A stretch of DNA of 9,197 nt from an uncultured Clostridia bacterium (lineage in GTDB: Bacteria > Bacillota > Clostridia > Oscillospirales > Ruminococcaceae), in the NCBI GenBank assembly GCA_937894185.1, contig CALCSA010000488.1, positions 1-9,197 on the forward strand, written 5' to 3'. Every line of letters starts with the position of its first letter. Position 1 is the first letter of the stretch. A program made the translations under genes and the position numbers. This document shows positions 1 to 6,451 of this stretch, piece by piece. The notes beneath the pieces are model-generated. The model worked only from the letters and a program-made list of their open reading frames with translations. It was not told where the DNA came from and did not search any database.

Positions 1-1029
1 AGCAATTTTCATCTCGTCGTTGATGTCGCTGGCCCGCACGTCAAAGGTTCCCCTGAAAATGCCGGGGAAGGCCAGCACGTTGTTGATCTGATTGGGGAAG
101 TCGCTGCGGCCGGTGGCAATGACGGCGGCGCCCCCCGCCTTGGCCTCGTCGGGGAAGATTTCGGGAGTGGGGTTGGCGCAGGCCATGATGATGGCGTTCT
201 TGGCCATGGCCTTTACCATTTCGGTGGTGACGGTTCCGGCGGCGGACACTCCGATAAAGACATCGGCTCCCACCAAAGCGTCGGCCAAAGAGCCCTGTTT
301 CTTGTCCCGGTTGGTCAGCTTTGCCATTTCCTCCTTGGCGGCGTTCATGCCTTCGGCGCGGCCCTCGTAGAGAATGCCCTTGCGGTCGCACATAACGATG
401 TTGGTAAAGCCGTCGGAAAGCAGCAGCTTGGTGATGGAGACGGAAGCCGCCCCTGCGCCGTTAAAGACGACCTTGACGTCCTCCTTCTGTTTGCCCACCA
501 CCCGCAGAGCGTTGACCAGCCCCGCCAGAGTTACCACGGCGGTTCCGTGCTGATCGTCGTGGAAGATGGGAATATCGCACTTTTCCTTGAGCTTGCGCTC
601 GATTTCAAAGCAGCGGGGAGCGGCGATGTCCTCCAGATTGACGCCGCCAAAGCTGCCGGAAATCAGGTAGACGGTGTTGACAATTTCGTCCACATCCTGG
701 GATTTGATGCAAAGAGGAAAGGCGTCCACGTTGCCAAAGGCCTTGAACAGAACGCACTTGCCTTCCATCACCGGCATGGCGGCCTCGGGCCCGATATCCC
801 CCAGTCCCAGAACCGCCGAGCCGTCGGTCACCACCAGACACATGTTGTGGCGGCGGGTCAGCTCATAGCTTAAATCGGGGTTCTTTTCGATTTCCAGACA
901 GGGCTGAGCAACACCGGGAGTATAGGCCAGAGAAAGATCGTGCTTGTTTTTGGTGGGCACCTTGGCAATCACCTCTATCTTGCCCTTCCACTCCCTGTGC
1001 GCCTGCAAAGACTGTGTTGCATAATCCAT
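1..1029 (-). CDS. NAD(P)-dependent malic enzyme, partial (C-terminus beyond window)
   Basis: Oxidative decarboxylation of malate to pyruvate and CO2 with reduction of NAD(P)+, in the cytosol. The 343 residues seen start at ATG 1029-1027, with AGGAGG nine bases upstream. The usual bacterial short form is about 390-410 residues, so some 50-60 C-terminal residues lie outside the window. Visible family motifs in order: SLAYTPGVA (residues 33-41, catalytic Tyr36), MEGKCVLFKAFG (88-99, catalytic Lys91), NLEDIAAPRCFEIE (131-144, metal ligands Glu133/Asp134), IFHDDQHGTA (155-164, metal-binding Asp), Rossmann GAGAAS (191-196), and ACANPTPEIFP (283-293). The residue run VMCDRKG (212-218) after the second Rossmann strand carries an acidic residue, which tends to favour NAD over NADP, but this is only a hint. 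The gene appears monocistronic at its 5' end, with its own promoter and leader. It is convergent with nothing visible. The identification is strong; the cofactor is not settled. Confidence 0.95.
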   Translation of the reverse strand, partial: MDYATQSLQAHREWKGKIEVIAKVPTKNKHDLSLAYTPGVAQPCLEIEKNPDLSYELTRRHNMCLVVTDGSAVLGLGDIGPEAAMPVMEGKCVLFKAFGNVDAFPLCIKSQDVDEIVNTVYLISGSFGGVNLEDIAAPRCFEIERKLKEKCDIPIFHDDQHGTAVVTLAGLVNALRVVGKQKEDVKVVFNGAGAASVSITKLLLSDGFTNIVMCDRKGILYEGRAEGMNAAKEEMAKLTNRDKKQGSLADALVGADVFIGVSAAGTVTTEMVKAMAKNAIIMACANPTPEIFPDEAKAGGAAVIATGRSDFPNQINNVLAFPGIFRGTFDVRASDINDEMKIA

Positions 1030-1076
1030 ACACCATATCCTCCTTTATTTCTATGTCAATCGGTCTGTTTGTGCAT

Positions 1077-1114
1077 AAAAAAAGTAACGCAGCTCAGACC
1101 AAGGTCCGCCCTGC
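1077..1114 (-). promoter_or_regulatory. Terminator-like hairpin in malic enzyme leader (possible attenuator)
   Basis: In the minus-strand RNA, GCAG (1114-1111) can pair with CTGC (1092-1089). Inside this, a 2x2 internal loop separates five further pairs, including a G-U, closed by a CTTG loop. After a 5-nt spacer comes a run of seven U (1083-1077). The element sits between the promoter and the ribosome binding site, so it could act as a conditional terminator. The stem is imperfect and the spacer before the U run is longer than in strong terminators, so efficiency is uncertain. No known riboswitch or T-box signature was recognised in the short stretch upstream. Confidence 0.35.
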
Positions 1115-1153
1115 ATCACTCTCAATCTCAATACGCATATCGGCTATGGCATC

Positions 1154-1183
1154 ATATTATCACATTCTGGCAAGGTTTGTCAA
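1154..1183 (-). promoter_or_regulatory. Sigma-A-type promoter of the malic enzyme gene
   Basis: On the minus strand a perfect TTGACA (1183-1178) is followed after 18 bases by TAATAT (1159-1154). Reading ATAATA one base earlier gives a 17-base spacer. Transcription should begin near 1147, giving a leader of about 117 nt before the malic enzyme ATG. No other convincing promoter is seen between the clpB terminator and the gene. Confidence 0.7.
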
Positions 1184-1275
1184 CGACCGGGCTGAGATTT
1201 TATGGTTCTTTCATTTGCTGCAACAGTGCCATGGTTATCCTGATACCGGCACAGCAAAAAGGGGAATCAGATTAC

Positions 1276-1383
1276 ATGGGGGAGGATGCAGTCCCAATTC
1301 CATTAAAATATGGCACTGAAATGGAACGTTATTCATCGGGAGAAGCCGCCAGAAAAGCAAAACAGCATCAGGCGGAAAGGTAG
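1276..1383 (+). CDS. Doubtful 35-residue ORF convergent with clpB
   Basis: An ATG-to-TAG ORF encodes a hydrophilic, charged peptide ending KAKQHQAER, with a Pro-containing N-terminal half (MGEDAVPIPLKYG). The only ribosome-binding-like stretch, GGGG at 1261-1264, is 11 bases upstream and weak. Codon third positions are AT-leaning, unlike the GC-ending codons of neighbouring genes. The last codons and stop lie inside the clpB terminator stem. The peptide looks protein-like, but I do not recognise it. No transmembrane segment or metal-binding motif is visible. It may be chance. Confidence 0.2.
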   Translation: MGEDAVPIPLKYGTEMERYSSGEAARKAKQHQAER

Positions 1384-1404
1384 CGTTACCTTCCCGCCTG
1401 ATGC
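1365..1404 (-). terminator. Intrinsic terminator of clpB
   Basis: An 18-bp stem (1387-1404 with 1365-1382, one G-U in the minus-strand RNA) closes a 4-base loop. It begins ten bases after the clpB stop codon and is followed on the minus strand by a U-rich tail (TGTTTTGCTTTT). Read on the plus strand there is no good U run, so it acts mainly for clpB. Confidence 0.9.
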
Positions 1405-1414
1405 ATCTATCTCT

Positions 1415-4027
1415 TTACGAATTTAACTGCTGGGTTACATTCAGCTTGCCCTGTTCCACTCCCACCACCAAGCGGGTGTGGGGCCGAACATGCTCGGCGA
1501 TAAGCAACCGGGCGATGAGAGTTTCCACCTTGCCCTGCAAAAACCGCTTGAGGGGCCGTGCTCCGTAAACGGAATCGTAGCCGTGCTGGATGACATAATC
1601 CTTGGCCTCGTCGGTCAGCTCCAGAGTCAGCTGCTTGTCGGCCAGCCGCCCGCTCAAATCCTTCACCAGCAGGTCCAAAATGCTGCGGATGTCCTCCCGG
1701 GTAAGGGGCTTATAAAAGACGATCTCGTCCAGACGGTTGAGGAATTCCGGGCGGAAGGAGCGGCGCAGCACCTCCATCACCTGCTCCCGGGCGGAAGCGT
1801 CAATCTGGCCGTCGGGGCAGATGCCCTCCAGCAGAAGGGAACTGCCCAGATTGGAGGTGAGGATGATAATGGTGTTTTTAAAGTCTACCGTCCGGCCTTG
1901 AGAATCGGTAATCCGACCGTCGTCCAGCACCTGCAAAAGGATGTTGAAGATGTCGGGGTGGGCCTTTTCCACCTCGTCAAACAAGACGACGCTGTAGGGC
2001 CTGCGGCGCACCGCCTCGGTGAGCTGGCCCCCTTCCTCGTAGCCCACGTAGCCGGGAGGCGCCCCCACCAGACGGGAAACGGCGTGCTTTTCCATGTATT
2101 CGCTCATATCGATGCGGACCATGTTCTTCTCATCGTCAAAAAGGCTTTGAGCCAGCGCCTTGGCAAGCTCGGTCTTGCCCACGCCGGTAGGCCCCAGAAA
2201 GAGGAAGGAGCCGATGGGCCGGTTCTGGTCGGCAATGCCCGCCCGGCTGCGCAGAATGGCCTCGCTGACCTTTTCCACCGCCTCGTCCTGACCCACCACC
2301 CGCTGATGGAGAATCTCCTCCAGATGGAGCAGCTTTTCCCGGTCGCTTTCCACCAGCTTGGCAACGGGAATCCCCGTCCAGCGGCCGACAATCCGGGCGA
2401 TTTCCTCCTCGGTCACCTTGTCCCGAAGCAGGGAGCTTTCGCTTTTGGCCTGTTCGGCCAGAGCTTCCTCCTCCTCCAGCTCCTTGCGCAGCTGGGGAAG
2501 CTTGCCGTACTTGAGCTCGGCGGCTTTGTTGAGGTCGTAGGTCCGCTCGGCCCGCTCAATTTCCGCCCCCACCTGCTCGATTTCCTCTCGCAGCCGCTGC
2601 ACCTTGCCGATGGCCGTCTTCTCGTTTTCCCACCGAGCTTTCATGGAGCTAAACTGCTCCCGCAGGTCGGCCAGTTCCTTCTGCAAATCCGCCAGATGTT
2701 CCCGGCTGACCGGGTCGCTGTCCTTGCGCAGGGCGGCTTCTTCAATTTCCAGCTGCATAATCCGGCGGGAGATTTCATCCAGCTCGATGGGCATGGAATC
2801 GATTTCGGTGCGGATCATGGCGCAGGCTTCGTCCACCAGATCGATGGCCTTGTCGGGGAGGAACCGATCGGAGATATACCGGTGGCTGAGGGTGGCGGCG
2901 GCAATGAGGGCCTGATCCTGAATCTTCACCCCGTGGAACACCTCGTACCGCTCCTTGAGCCCCCGCAAAATGGAGATGGTGTCTTCCCCGGTGGGCTCCT
3001 CCACCAGCACCGGCTGAAACCTGCGCTCCAGAGCCGGGTCCTTTTCGATGTACTGGCGGTATTCGTCCAGTGTGGTGGCCCCAATGCAGTGGAGCTCGCC
3101 CCGGGCCAGCATGGGCTTTAAAAGGTTGCCGGCATCCATGGCGCCCTCGGTTTTACCGGCCCCCACAATGTTGTGGAGCTCGTCGATAAACATGAGGATG
3201 CGGCCCTCCGACTTCTTTACCTCGGCCAGCACCGCCTTGAGCCGTTCCTCAAACTCGCCCCGGTACTTGGCCCCGGCGATGAGGGAACCCATGTCCAAAG
3301 AGAAGATAGTCTTATCCCGGAGGGATTCGGGCACATCCCCCCGAACAATCCGCTGGGCAAGCCCTTCTGCAATGGCGGTTTTGCCCACCCCCGGCTCCCC
3401 GATGAGCACCGGGTTGTTTTTTGTTTTCCGGGAGAGGATGCGGATGACGTCCCGGATTTCGCTGTCCCGCCCGATAACCGGGTCCAGCTTGTTGTTCCGG
3501 GCCCGCTCCACCAGATCGTCCCCATATTTCTTCAGTGCATCATAGGTTTCCTCCGGCGCGTCACTGGTCACCCGGGTGTTGCCCCGCACGGTGGCAAGGG
3601 CGGAAAGGAAGCTGTCTCTGGAAATACCGTGGCGGCGCCAAAGCTCCCGCAAAGCCGTGTTGGGGTGCTCCAGCAGGGCCAGCATGATGTGCTCCACGCT
3701 GACATACTCGTCCTTCATCTTCTCCGCCAAAGTTTCGGCGTGGTTCAGGGTGCGGTCCACCTCTTGGGAAATGTAAATCTTGTCCGGCTCCCGCCCCGGC
3801 CCGGAAACCCCCGGCAGCTTGGCCACTTCCTGCTCCACATCTTGCAGAAAAGCCCCCCGGTCTGCCCCCATTTTGATGAGAAGCTGGCCGATCAGCCCTT
3901 CCTCCTGACGGGCCAGAGCGCAGAGCAAATGCTGTTGCTCGATCTGCATGCTTTGATTTTGAATGGCCAAACTCTGAGCGTTCTGGATGGCCTCCAAGGA
4001 TTTTTGAGTGAATTTTTGCGGATTCAT
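1415..4027 (-). CDS. clpB: ATP-dependent chaperone / disaggregase ClpB
   Basis: Hexameric cytosolic AAA+ disaggregase that extracts polypeptides from aggregates with DnaK/DnaJ/GrpE and is normally heat-induced. The chosen start, ATG 4027-4025 (MNPQKFTQKS), gives 870 residues, typical of the family. An in-frame ATG at 4045 would add six residues, but the AAGGAGGAG Shine-Dalgarno lies within those codons, so the downstream start is preferred. Using the 870-residue numbering: Clp N-domain about 1-145; first Walker A GEPGVGKT 210-217; pore loop Tyr255; Walker B FIDEL 280-284; arginine finger region ERR 334-336; coiled-coil M-domain about 405-525; second Walker A GPTGVGKT 612-619; Walker B LFDE 682-685; second pore loop GYVGY 659-663; sensor-2 GARPLKR 822-828. 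The M-domain separates ClpB from ClpA and most ClpC, and there is no ClpP-binding IGF-type loop expectation. All catalytic residues are present. It is the second gene of an operon with the upstream RHH protein, and ends at a strong terminator. Confidence 0.97.
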   Translation of the reverse strand: MNPQKFTQKSLEAIQNAQSLAIQNQSMQIEQQHLLCALARQEEGLIGQLLIKMGADRGAFLQDVEQEVAKLPGVSGPGREPDKIYISQEVDRTLNHAETLAEKMKDEYVSVEHIMLALLEHPNTALRELWRRHGISRDSFLSALATVRGNTRVTSDAPEETYDALKKYGDDLVERARNNKLDPVIGRDSEIRDVIRILSRKTKNNPVLIGEPGVGKTAIAEGLAQRIVRGDVPESLRDKTIFSLDMGSLIAGAKYRGEFEERLKAVLAEVKKSEGRILMFIDELHNIVGAGKTEGAMDAGNLLKPMLARGELHCIGATTLDEYRQYIEKDPALERRFQPVLVEEPTGEDTISILRGLKERYEVFHGVKIQDQALIAAATLSHRYISDRFLPDKAIDLVDEACAMIRTEIDSMPIELDEISRRIMQLEIEEAALRKDSDPVSREHLADLQKELADLREQFSSMKARWENEKTAIGKVQRLREEIEQVGAEIERAERTYDLNKAAELKYGKLPQLRKELEEEEALAEQAKSESSLLRDKVTEEEIARIVGRWTGIPVAKLVESDREKLLHLEEILHQRVVGQDEAVEKVSEAILRSRAGIADQNRPIGSFLFLGPTGVGKTELAKALAQSLFDDEKNMVRIDMSEYMEKHAVSRLVGAPPGYVGYEEGGQLTEAVRRRPYSVVLFDEVEKAHPDIFNILLQVLDDGRITDSQGRTVDFKNTIIILTSNLGSSLLLEGICPDGQIDASAREQVMEVLRRSFRPEFLNRLDEIVFYKPLTREDIRSILDLLVKDLSGRLADKQLTLELTDEAKDYVIQHGYDSVYGARPLKRFLQGKVETLIARLLIAEHVRPHTRLVVGVEQGKLNVTQQLNS

Positions 4028-4059
4028 AACCGACTCCTCCTTCATCCTGTGACTTTTGG

Positions 4060-4722
4060 CTATATGATCATTTCGCAGGTTTCTATATAGTGTTTGTAAA
4101 TCTTTGTGATTTTTTCATAAATGCTTCTCTGATCTCCCTCATCGGCAAAACTGACTTTGAGGGCCTTATCGAAAAGGCGGATGTAGCTGCCAATGGCTCG
4201 GCCCACCTGATGGGAATCGGGCAAGCCTTCCTCCTGCTCCACCATGAGGCGGCGGCTGAAGCTGCCCGGGCTGATCTGGCAGCTTAAATCGGCGTTGGCC
4301 CGGCCTTGGAGCATCTGCCCTTCCACCCGGCACCACAGCTGGTAAAACAGGGTGAGATGCTCCAGCAGCACATCGCTTTGGGTGCGGGTAACCGCCTTAA
4401 ACCGGCAGAAGTATCCCCCGGCCTCGGTCCCAAACTCCACGCTGTAGCGGATGGTGGGATTGTAGCGGTAGTTGAGGGCGCTGCGGAGCATCAGCATGGA
4501 GCCCGACGTCTGCTGCACCTGCAACAGACCGCCCCCTTCCACCGTCTCGGAAAGATGCCGGAAGATGCTCTCGATTCTGCGCTGAGGCGTCAGGTAGGAA
4601 ACATAGTCCGCCAGAATCTGGTTGACCATGGCGGAGCGGCTCAACCCTTGCCGATAAGCGGCCTGATCCACCTTTTGCACCACTTCATCCAGCAAAATAA
4701 GGCTGTACATGCTTTTATTCAA
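4060..4722 (-). CDS. Ribbon-helix-helix (CopG/Arc-like) regulator, first gene of the clpB operon
   Basis: 220 residues. Residues 4-41 show a ribbon-helix-helix pattern: a short beta strand (MYSLILLD), helix A (VVQKVDQAAYRQ), the turn GLSRS, and helix B (AMVNQILADYVSYL). RHH proteins bind DNA as dimers through the paired strand, usually as repressors. The remaining ~170 residues (QRRIESIFRHL onward) are a soluble mixed region with several aromatic residues that I cannot assign; it could sense a ligand or partner. The start is a TTG (4722-4720), because GGAGAGG lies five bases upstream; the next in-frame ATG (4710) is too far from it. The stop is 32 bases before clpB, with no terminator between, so the two genes are almost certainly co-transcribed. 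The inference is that it autoregulates this operon and thereby controls clpB. The RHH fold is fairly confident; the target is not shown. Confidence 0.75.
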   Translation of the reverse strand: MNKSMYSLILLDEVVQKVDQAAYRQGLSRSAMVNQILADYVSYLTPQRRIESIFRHLSETVEGGGLLQVQQTSGSMLMLRSALNYRYNPTIRYSVEFGTEAGGYFCRFKAVTRTQSDVLLEHLTLFYQLWCRVEGQMLQGRANADLSCQISPGSFSRRLMVEQEEGLPDSHQVGRAIGSYIRLFDKALKVSFADEGDQRSIYEKITKIYKHYIETCEMII

Positions 4723-4750
4723 CGGAACCTCTCCCTTCTCCGGCTATATT

Positions 4751-4778
4751 ATTATATTCAAATTTATTAATTTGTCAA
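4751..4778 (-). promoter_or_regulatory. Sigma-A-type promoter of the RHH-clpB operon
   Basis: On the minus strand a perfect TTGACA (4778-4773) is followed after 16 bases by a perfect TATAAT (4756-4751), about 30 bases before the TTG start of the RHH gene. The surroundings are very AT-rich compared with the genes. No CIRCE dyad (TTAGCACTC-N9-GAGTGCTAA) and no tandem CtsR heptads were found here, although these usually control clpB in Firmicutes. Confidence 0.8.
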
Positions 4779-4821
4779 CTATATTATATAATAATAACCA
4801 CAAATTATTCTTTTAATTTTG
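4759..4821. promoter_or_regulatory. Candidate operator dyads at the RHH-clpB promoter
   Basis: Three dyads lie at this promoter. CAAATT-TATT-AATTTG (4759-4774) fills the spacer between the -10 and -35 boxes and touches the -35. The 12-base perfect palindrome TATTATATAATA (4782-4793) is just upstream of the -35. An imperfect second CAAATT ... AATTTTG pair spans 4801-4821. The first and third share the half-site CAAATT. Binding to the first would block RNA polymerase, as expected for an autorepressor such as the RHH protein. In AT-rich DNA such dyads can arise by chance, so this is a suggestion. Confidence 0.4.
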
Positions 4822-4837
4822 CATAAATTAAAGAAAA

Positions 4838-4871
4838 GCCACCGCTCTCTCCTTGGGGAGAAGGCGGCGGC
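4838..4871 (-). terminator. Intrinsic terminator of the cysteine desulfurase gene
   Basis: In the minus-strand RNA a 15-position stem (4871-4857 with 4852-4838; one mismatch, two G-U pairs, GC-rich base) closes on a CCAA loop and is followed by TTTTCTTTAATTT. It starts 25 bases after the stop codon and separates this gene from the RHH-clpB promoter. Confidence 0.9.
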
Positions 4872-4896
4872 GCAGATAAGGCATTGTATGAAGCCA

Positions 4897-6045
4897 CTAG
4901 GAAACCATGCTCAAAATGGCGTTGCGGGCAAAGCGGGCCTCCCCTTCGGTGTTATACCCGCCAAAGCTGAACCGGACGGTTCCTTTGGGATAAGTCCCCA
5001 GCATCCGGTGGGCATCGGGGGCGCAATGCAGGCCGCAGCTGGTCATAATCCCCCACTGGCTTTCCAGCCGCCGGGCGATCTCGGCGTTGTCCCGCCCGGG
5101 AAAGTTGATAGAGGTCACTCCGGTTTTGCACTGGGGGTCCCGGGGGCCCACCAGTTGCAGAGCCGGATGCTCCCACAGCCCTTCCTCCAAGATGGAAGTG
5201 AGGGCAACCTCGTGGCTGCGGATGGCTTTCGGCCCGGTGGTACTTAAAAAGTCCAAGGCAGCGTGAAGGCCGAAGATCCCCGGCAGGTTGGGGGTCCCAG
5301 CCTCAAAGCGGTCGGGCAGAGTGTCAGGCATGGTCCCCCGGTGAGAAGGACTCCCCGTTCCCCCTGCTATCAACGGCTGCATCTGAGCGGCAAGGTCATC
5401 GGTCACTAAAAAGCCGCCGATTCCCTGAGGCCCCAGCAGTCCCTTGTGGCCGGTAAAGGCAAGGCCGTCGATTCCCATCTCCTCCATATGGATGGGGACT
5501 ATCCCAGCGGTCTGGGCAGCGTCCACCACCAAGAAGATTCCGTGCTCCCGGCAGAGGCGGCCCAAAGCCTGCAGCGGCAGAATCTGCCCGCTGACATTGG
5601 AGGCATGGGACAGGACCATCATGCGGGTGTTGGGGTGAATCATCCCCCCAGCGGCCTGAAGATCTGGCTCACCGGTAGGAAGAAGGGGCATCCGGTCAAA
5701 GGTAATGCCCTGCTCCTGCAACTGAACGAGAGGACGGATGACGGCATTGTGCTCCAGCGATCCGGTCAGCACGTGGTCCCCGGAGCGCAGGCAGCCTTTG
5801 AGCAGAACGTTGAGGGCGTAGGTGGCGTTGGCGGTAAAGATTACGTTGCGCGTCTTGGAAAATCCAAGCAGCCTGCAGAGTAGCTCCCGGGTCTCCAGCA
5901 CGGTTTCGGCAGGGCTGCAAGCCCGGGCATACCTGCCCCGGTTGATGCTGCTGCCAATGTTGGTCATATAATGAGTCATGGCCTGCACCACCTGCGGCGG
6001 CTTGGGAAAGGACGTGGCGGCATTGTCCAGATACACAAGCCTCAT
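4897..6045 (-). CDS. NifS-like cysteine desulfurase / selenocysteine lyase family protein
   Basis: PLP-dependent class V aminotransferase-fold enzyme of 382 residues. By family it removes sulfur from cysteine, or selenium from selenocysteine, as an enzyme-bound per(seleno)sulfide. Motifs: YLDNAATS (5-12), PLP-stacking His99 in SLEHN, Asp175 and Gln178 in VVDAAQTAG, Schiff-base Lys201 in FTGHKG, and a C-terminal SCGLHCAP loop (336-343) with Cys337 and Cys341. By the family pattern GLHCAP, Cys341 is the likely catalytic cysteine; Cys337 is an extra nearby thiol. The overall sequence resembles the subfamily whose Enterococcus faecalis member (EF2568) sits beside selD in the selenium-dependent molybdenum hydroxylase region. 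Here too it is next to selD, transcribed divergently. The start ATG 6045-6043 follows GGAGAGGAG by five bases. The inferred role is selenium or sulfur donation. It is unlikely to be the housekeeping IscS/NifS, as no iscU is adjacent. Substrate preference cannot be read from sequence. Confidence 0.85.
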   Translation of the reverse strand: MRLVYLDNAATSFPKPPQVVQAMTHYMTNIGSSINRGRYARACSPAETVLETRELLCRLLGFSKTRNVIFTANATYALNVLLKGCLRSGDHVLTGSLEHNAVIRPLVQLQEQGITFDRMPLLPTGEPDLQAAGGMIHPNTRMMVLSHASNVSGQILPLQALGRLCREHGIFLVVDAAQTAGIVPIHMEEMGIDGLAFTGHKGLLGPQGIGGFLVTDDLAAQMQPLIAGGTGSPSHRGTMPDTLPDRFEAGTPNLPGIFGLHAALDFLSTTGPKAIRSHEVALTSILEEGLWEHPALQLVGPRDPQCKTGVTSINFPGRDNAEIARRLESQWGIMTSCGLHCAPDAHRMLGTYPKGTVRFSFGGYNTEGEARFARNAILSMVS

Positions 6046-6077
6046 CGCGACTCCTCTCCGGTTGATTGATTATCATC

Positions 6078-6086
6078 AGTATAGCA
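6078..6086 (-). promoter_or_regulatory. Extended -10 promoter of the cysteine desulfurase gene
   Basis: On the minus strand TGC is followed by TATACT (6083-6078), an extended -10 element, about 33 bases before the start codon. A matching -35 is poor (TAGAGA with a 17-base spacer), as is usual for extended -10 promoters. The would-be -35 lies inside a dyad at 6093-6126. Confidence 0.5.
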
Positions 6087-6092
6087 TAGAAT

Positions 6093-6126
6093 TTGGGTAA
6101 TCTCTATGAAATTATTAACTACCCAA
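6093..6126. promoter_or_regulatory. Inverted repeat TTGGGTA-N20-TACCCAA over the cysteine desulfurase -35 region
   Basis: Perfect 7-base arms at 6093-6099 and 6120-6126 flank 20 AT-rich bases. The centre-to-centre distance of 27 bases (about 2.5 helical turns) and the position over the -35 region fit a regulator-binding site. There is no U run behind it, so it is not a terminator. The cognate protein is unknown. Confidence 0.4.
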
Positions 6127-6198
6127 TGTACAAAGTATCATTTCTTACAATTTTCCATTCGCCTTTTTCTATAACCGGTTGATTCTGGCCGGTCTTAT

Positions 6199-6298
6199 CA
6201 GCGATGCCCCAAATTGTTAGCCTCTCCCACGGAGCCTGCGCCCACTTTGCATAAGATGGGGTAGTTCAAGTTGTTGCTTCAAGTAGAGGGGGACGCTG
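6199..6298. other. Possible structured RNA / multi-branched fold between the cysteine desulfurase gene and selD
   Basis: CAGCG-ATG-CCCC (6199-6210) can pair with GGGG-A-CGCTG (within 6288-6298), closing about 100 bases. Inside are a CTCC-CAC-GGAG hairpin and a 7-bp hairpin, CCCACTT paired with AAG-A-TGGG (about 6241-6260), with one bulged A. The same pairings are roughly possible on either strand. It lies upstream of both mapped promoter candidates, so if it is an RNA it needs its own promoter; a weak TATAAC at 6170-6175 precedes it on the plus strand. I looked for tRNA-Sec, SRP RNA, tmRNA, RNase P and common riboswitch signatures and found none. It may be DNA-level structure or chance. Confidence 0.25.
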
Positions 6299-6302
6299 CA
6301 GA

Positions 6303-6326
6303 TTATCCCTTTATCCCTCATTATCC
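6303..6326. repeat. Three tandem TTATCC repeats upstream of the selD promoter
   Basis: TTATCC(C) occurs at 6303, 6311 and 6321 (spacings 8 and 10), ending 11 bases before the selD -35 box at 6338. Spaced direct repeats in this position are typical of activator binding sites, but no regulator is known here. Confidence 0.35.
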
Positions 6327-6337
6327 ATGGAATCCCC

Positions 6338-6366
6338 TTGCCGCCGGAGAAGAAAGACGATATAAT
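6338..6366 (+). promoter_or_regulatory. Sigma-A-type promoter of selD
   Basis: TTGCCG (6338-6343), then 17 bases, then a perfect TATAAT (6361-6366). Transcription should begin near 6373, giving a leader of about 80 nt. The predicted start falls on an 11-base perfect palindrome, GTGTA-A-TACAC (6373-6383), a plausible operator. Confidence 0.65.
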
Positions 6367-6451
6367 AAAATGGTGTAATACACTGCCACCCAACGGGTCA
6401 TGATAATCCTAAGGGCGGCAATACGCTTTTTGCAGTCAGGAGGTGATGGGA

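Noticed and set aside
940..1383. 147-residue plus-strand ORF across the malic enzyme start and leader
   Set aside because: It overlaps the malic enzyme N-terminus, its promoter and its leader; only the last 35 codons are kept as a doubtful small ORF.
1478..3121. 547-residue open frame on the plus strand opposite clpB
   Set aside because: It is wholly antisense to a complete clpB with all motifs; long antisense frames are common in GC-rich genes, and the translation shows no recognisable domain.
3173..4090. 305-residue plus-strand frame opposite the clpB N-terminal part
   Set aside because: Same reason: it mirrors the clpB codon bias and has no independent start signal or motif.
4723..4837. 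CIRCE or CtsR operator upstream of the RHH-clpB operon
   Set aside because: Neither the CIRCE dyad nor tandem CtsR heptads can be found.
6180..6310. tRNA-Sec or another tRNA in the selD upstream region
   Set aside because: No acceptor stem with a T-arm GGTTCRAnTC or a proper anticodon arm was found; the TTCAAG words do not sit in tRNA-like stems.
6303..6326. Start of a CRISPR-like array from the TTATCC repeats
   Set aside because: The repeats are six or seven bases with 8-10 base spacing, far too short for CRISPR repeats and spacers.
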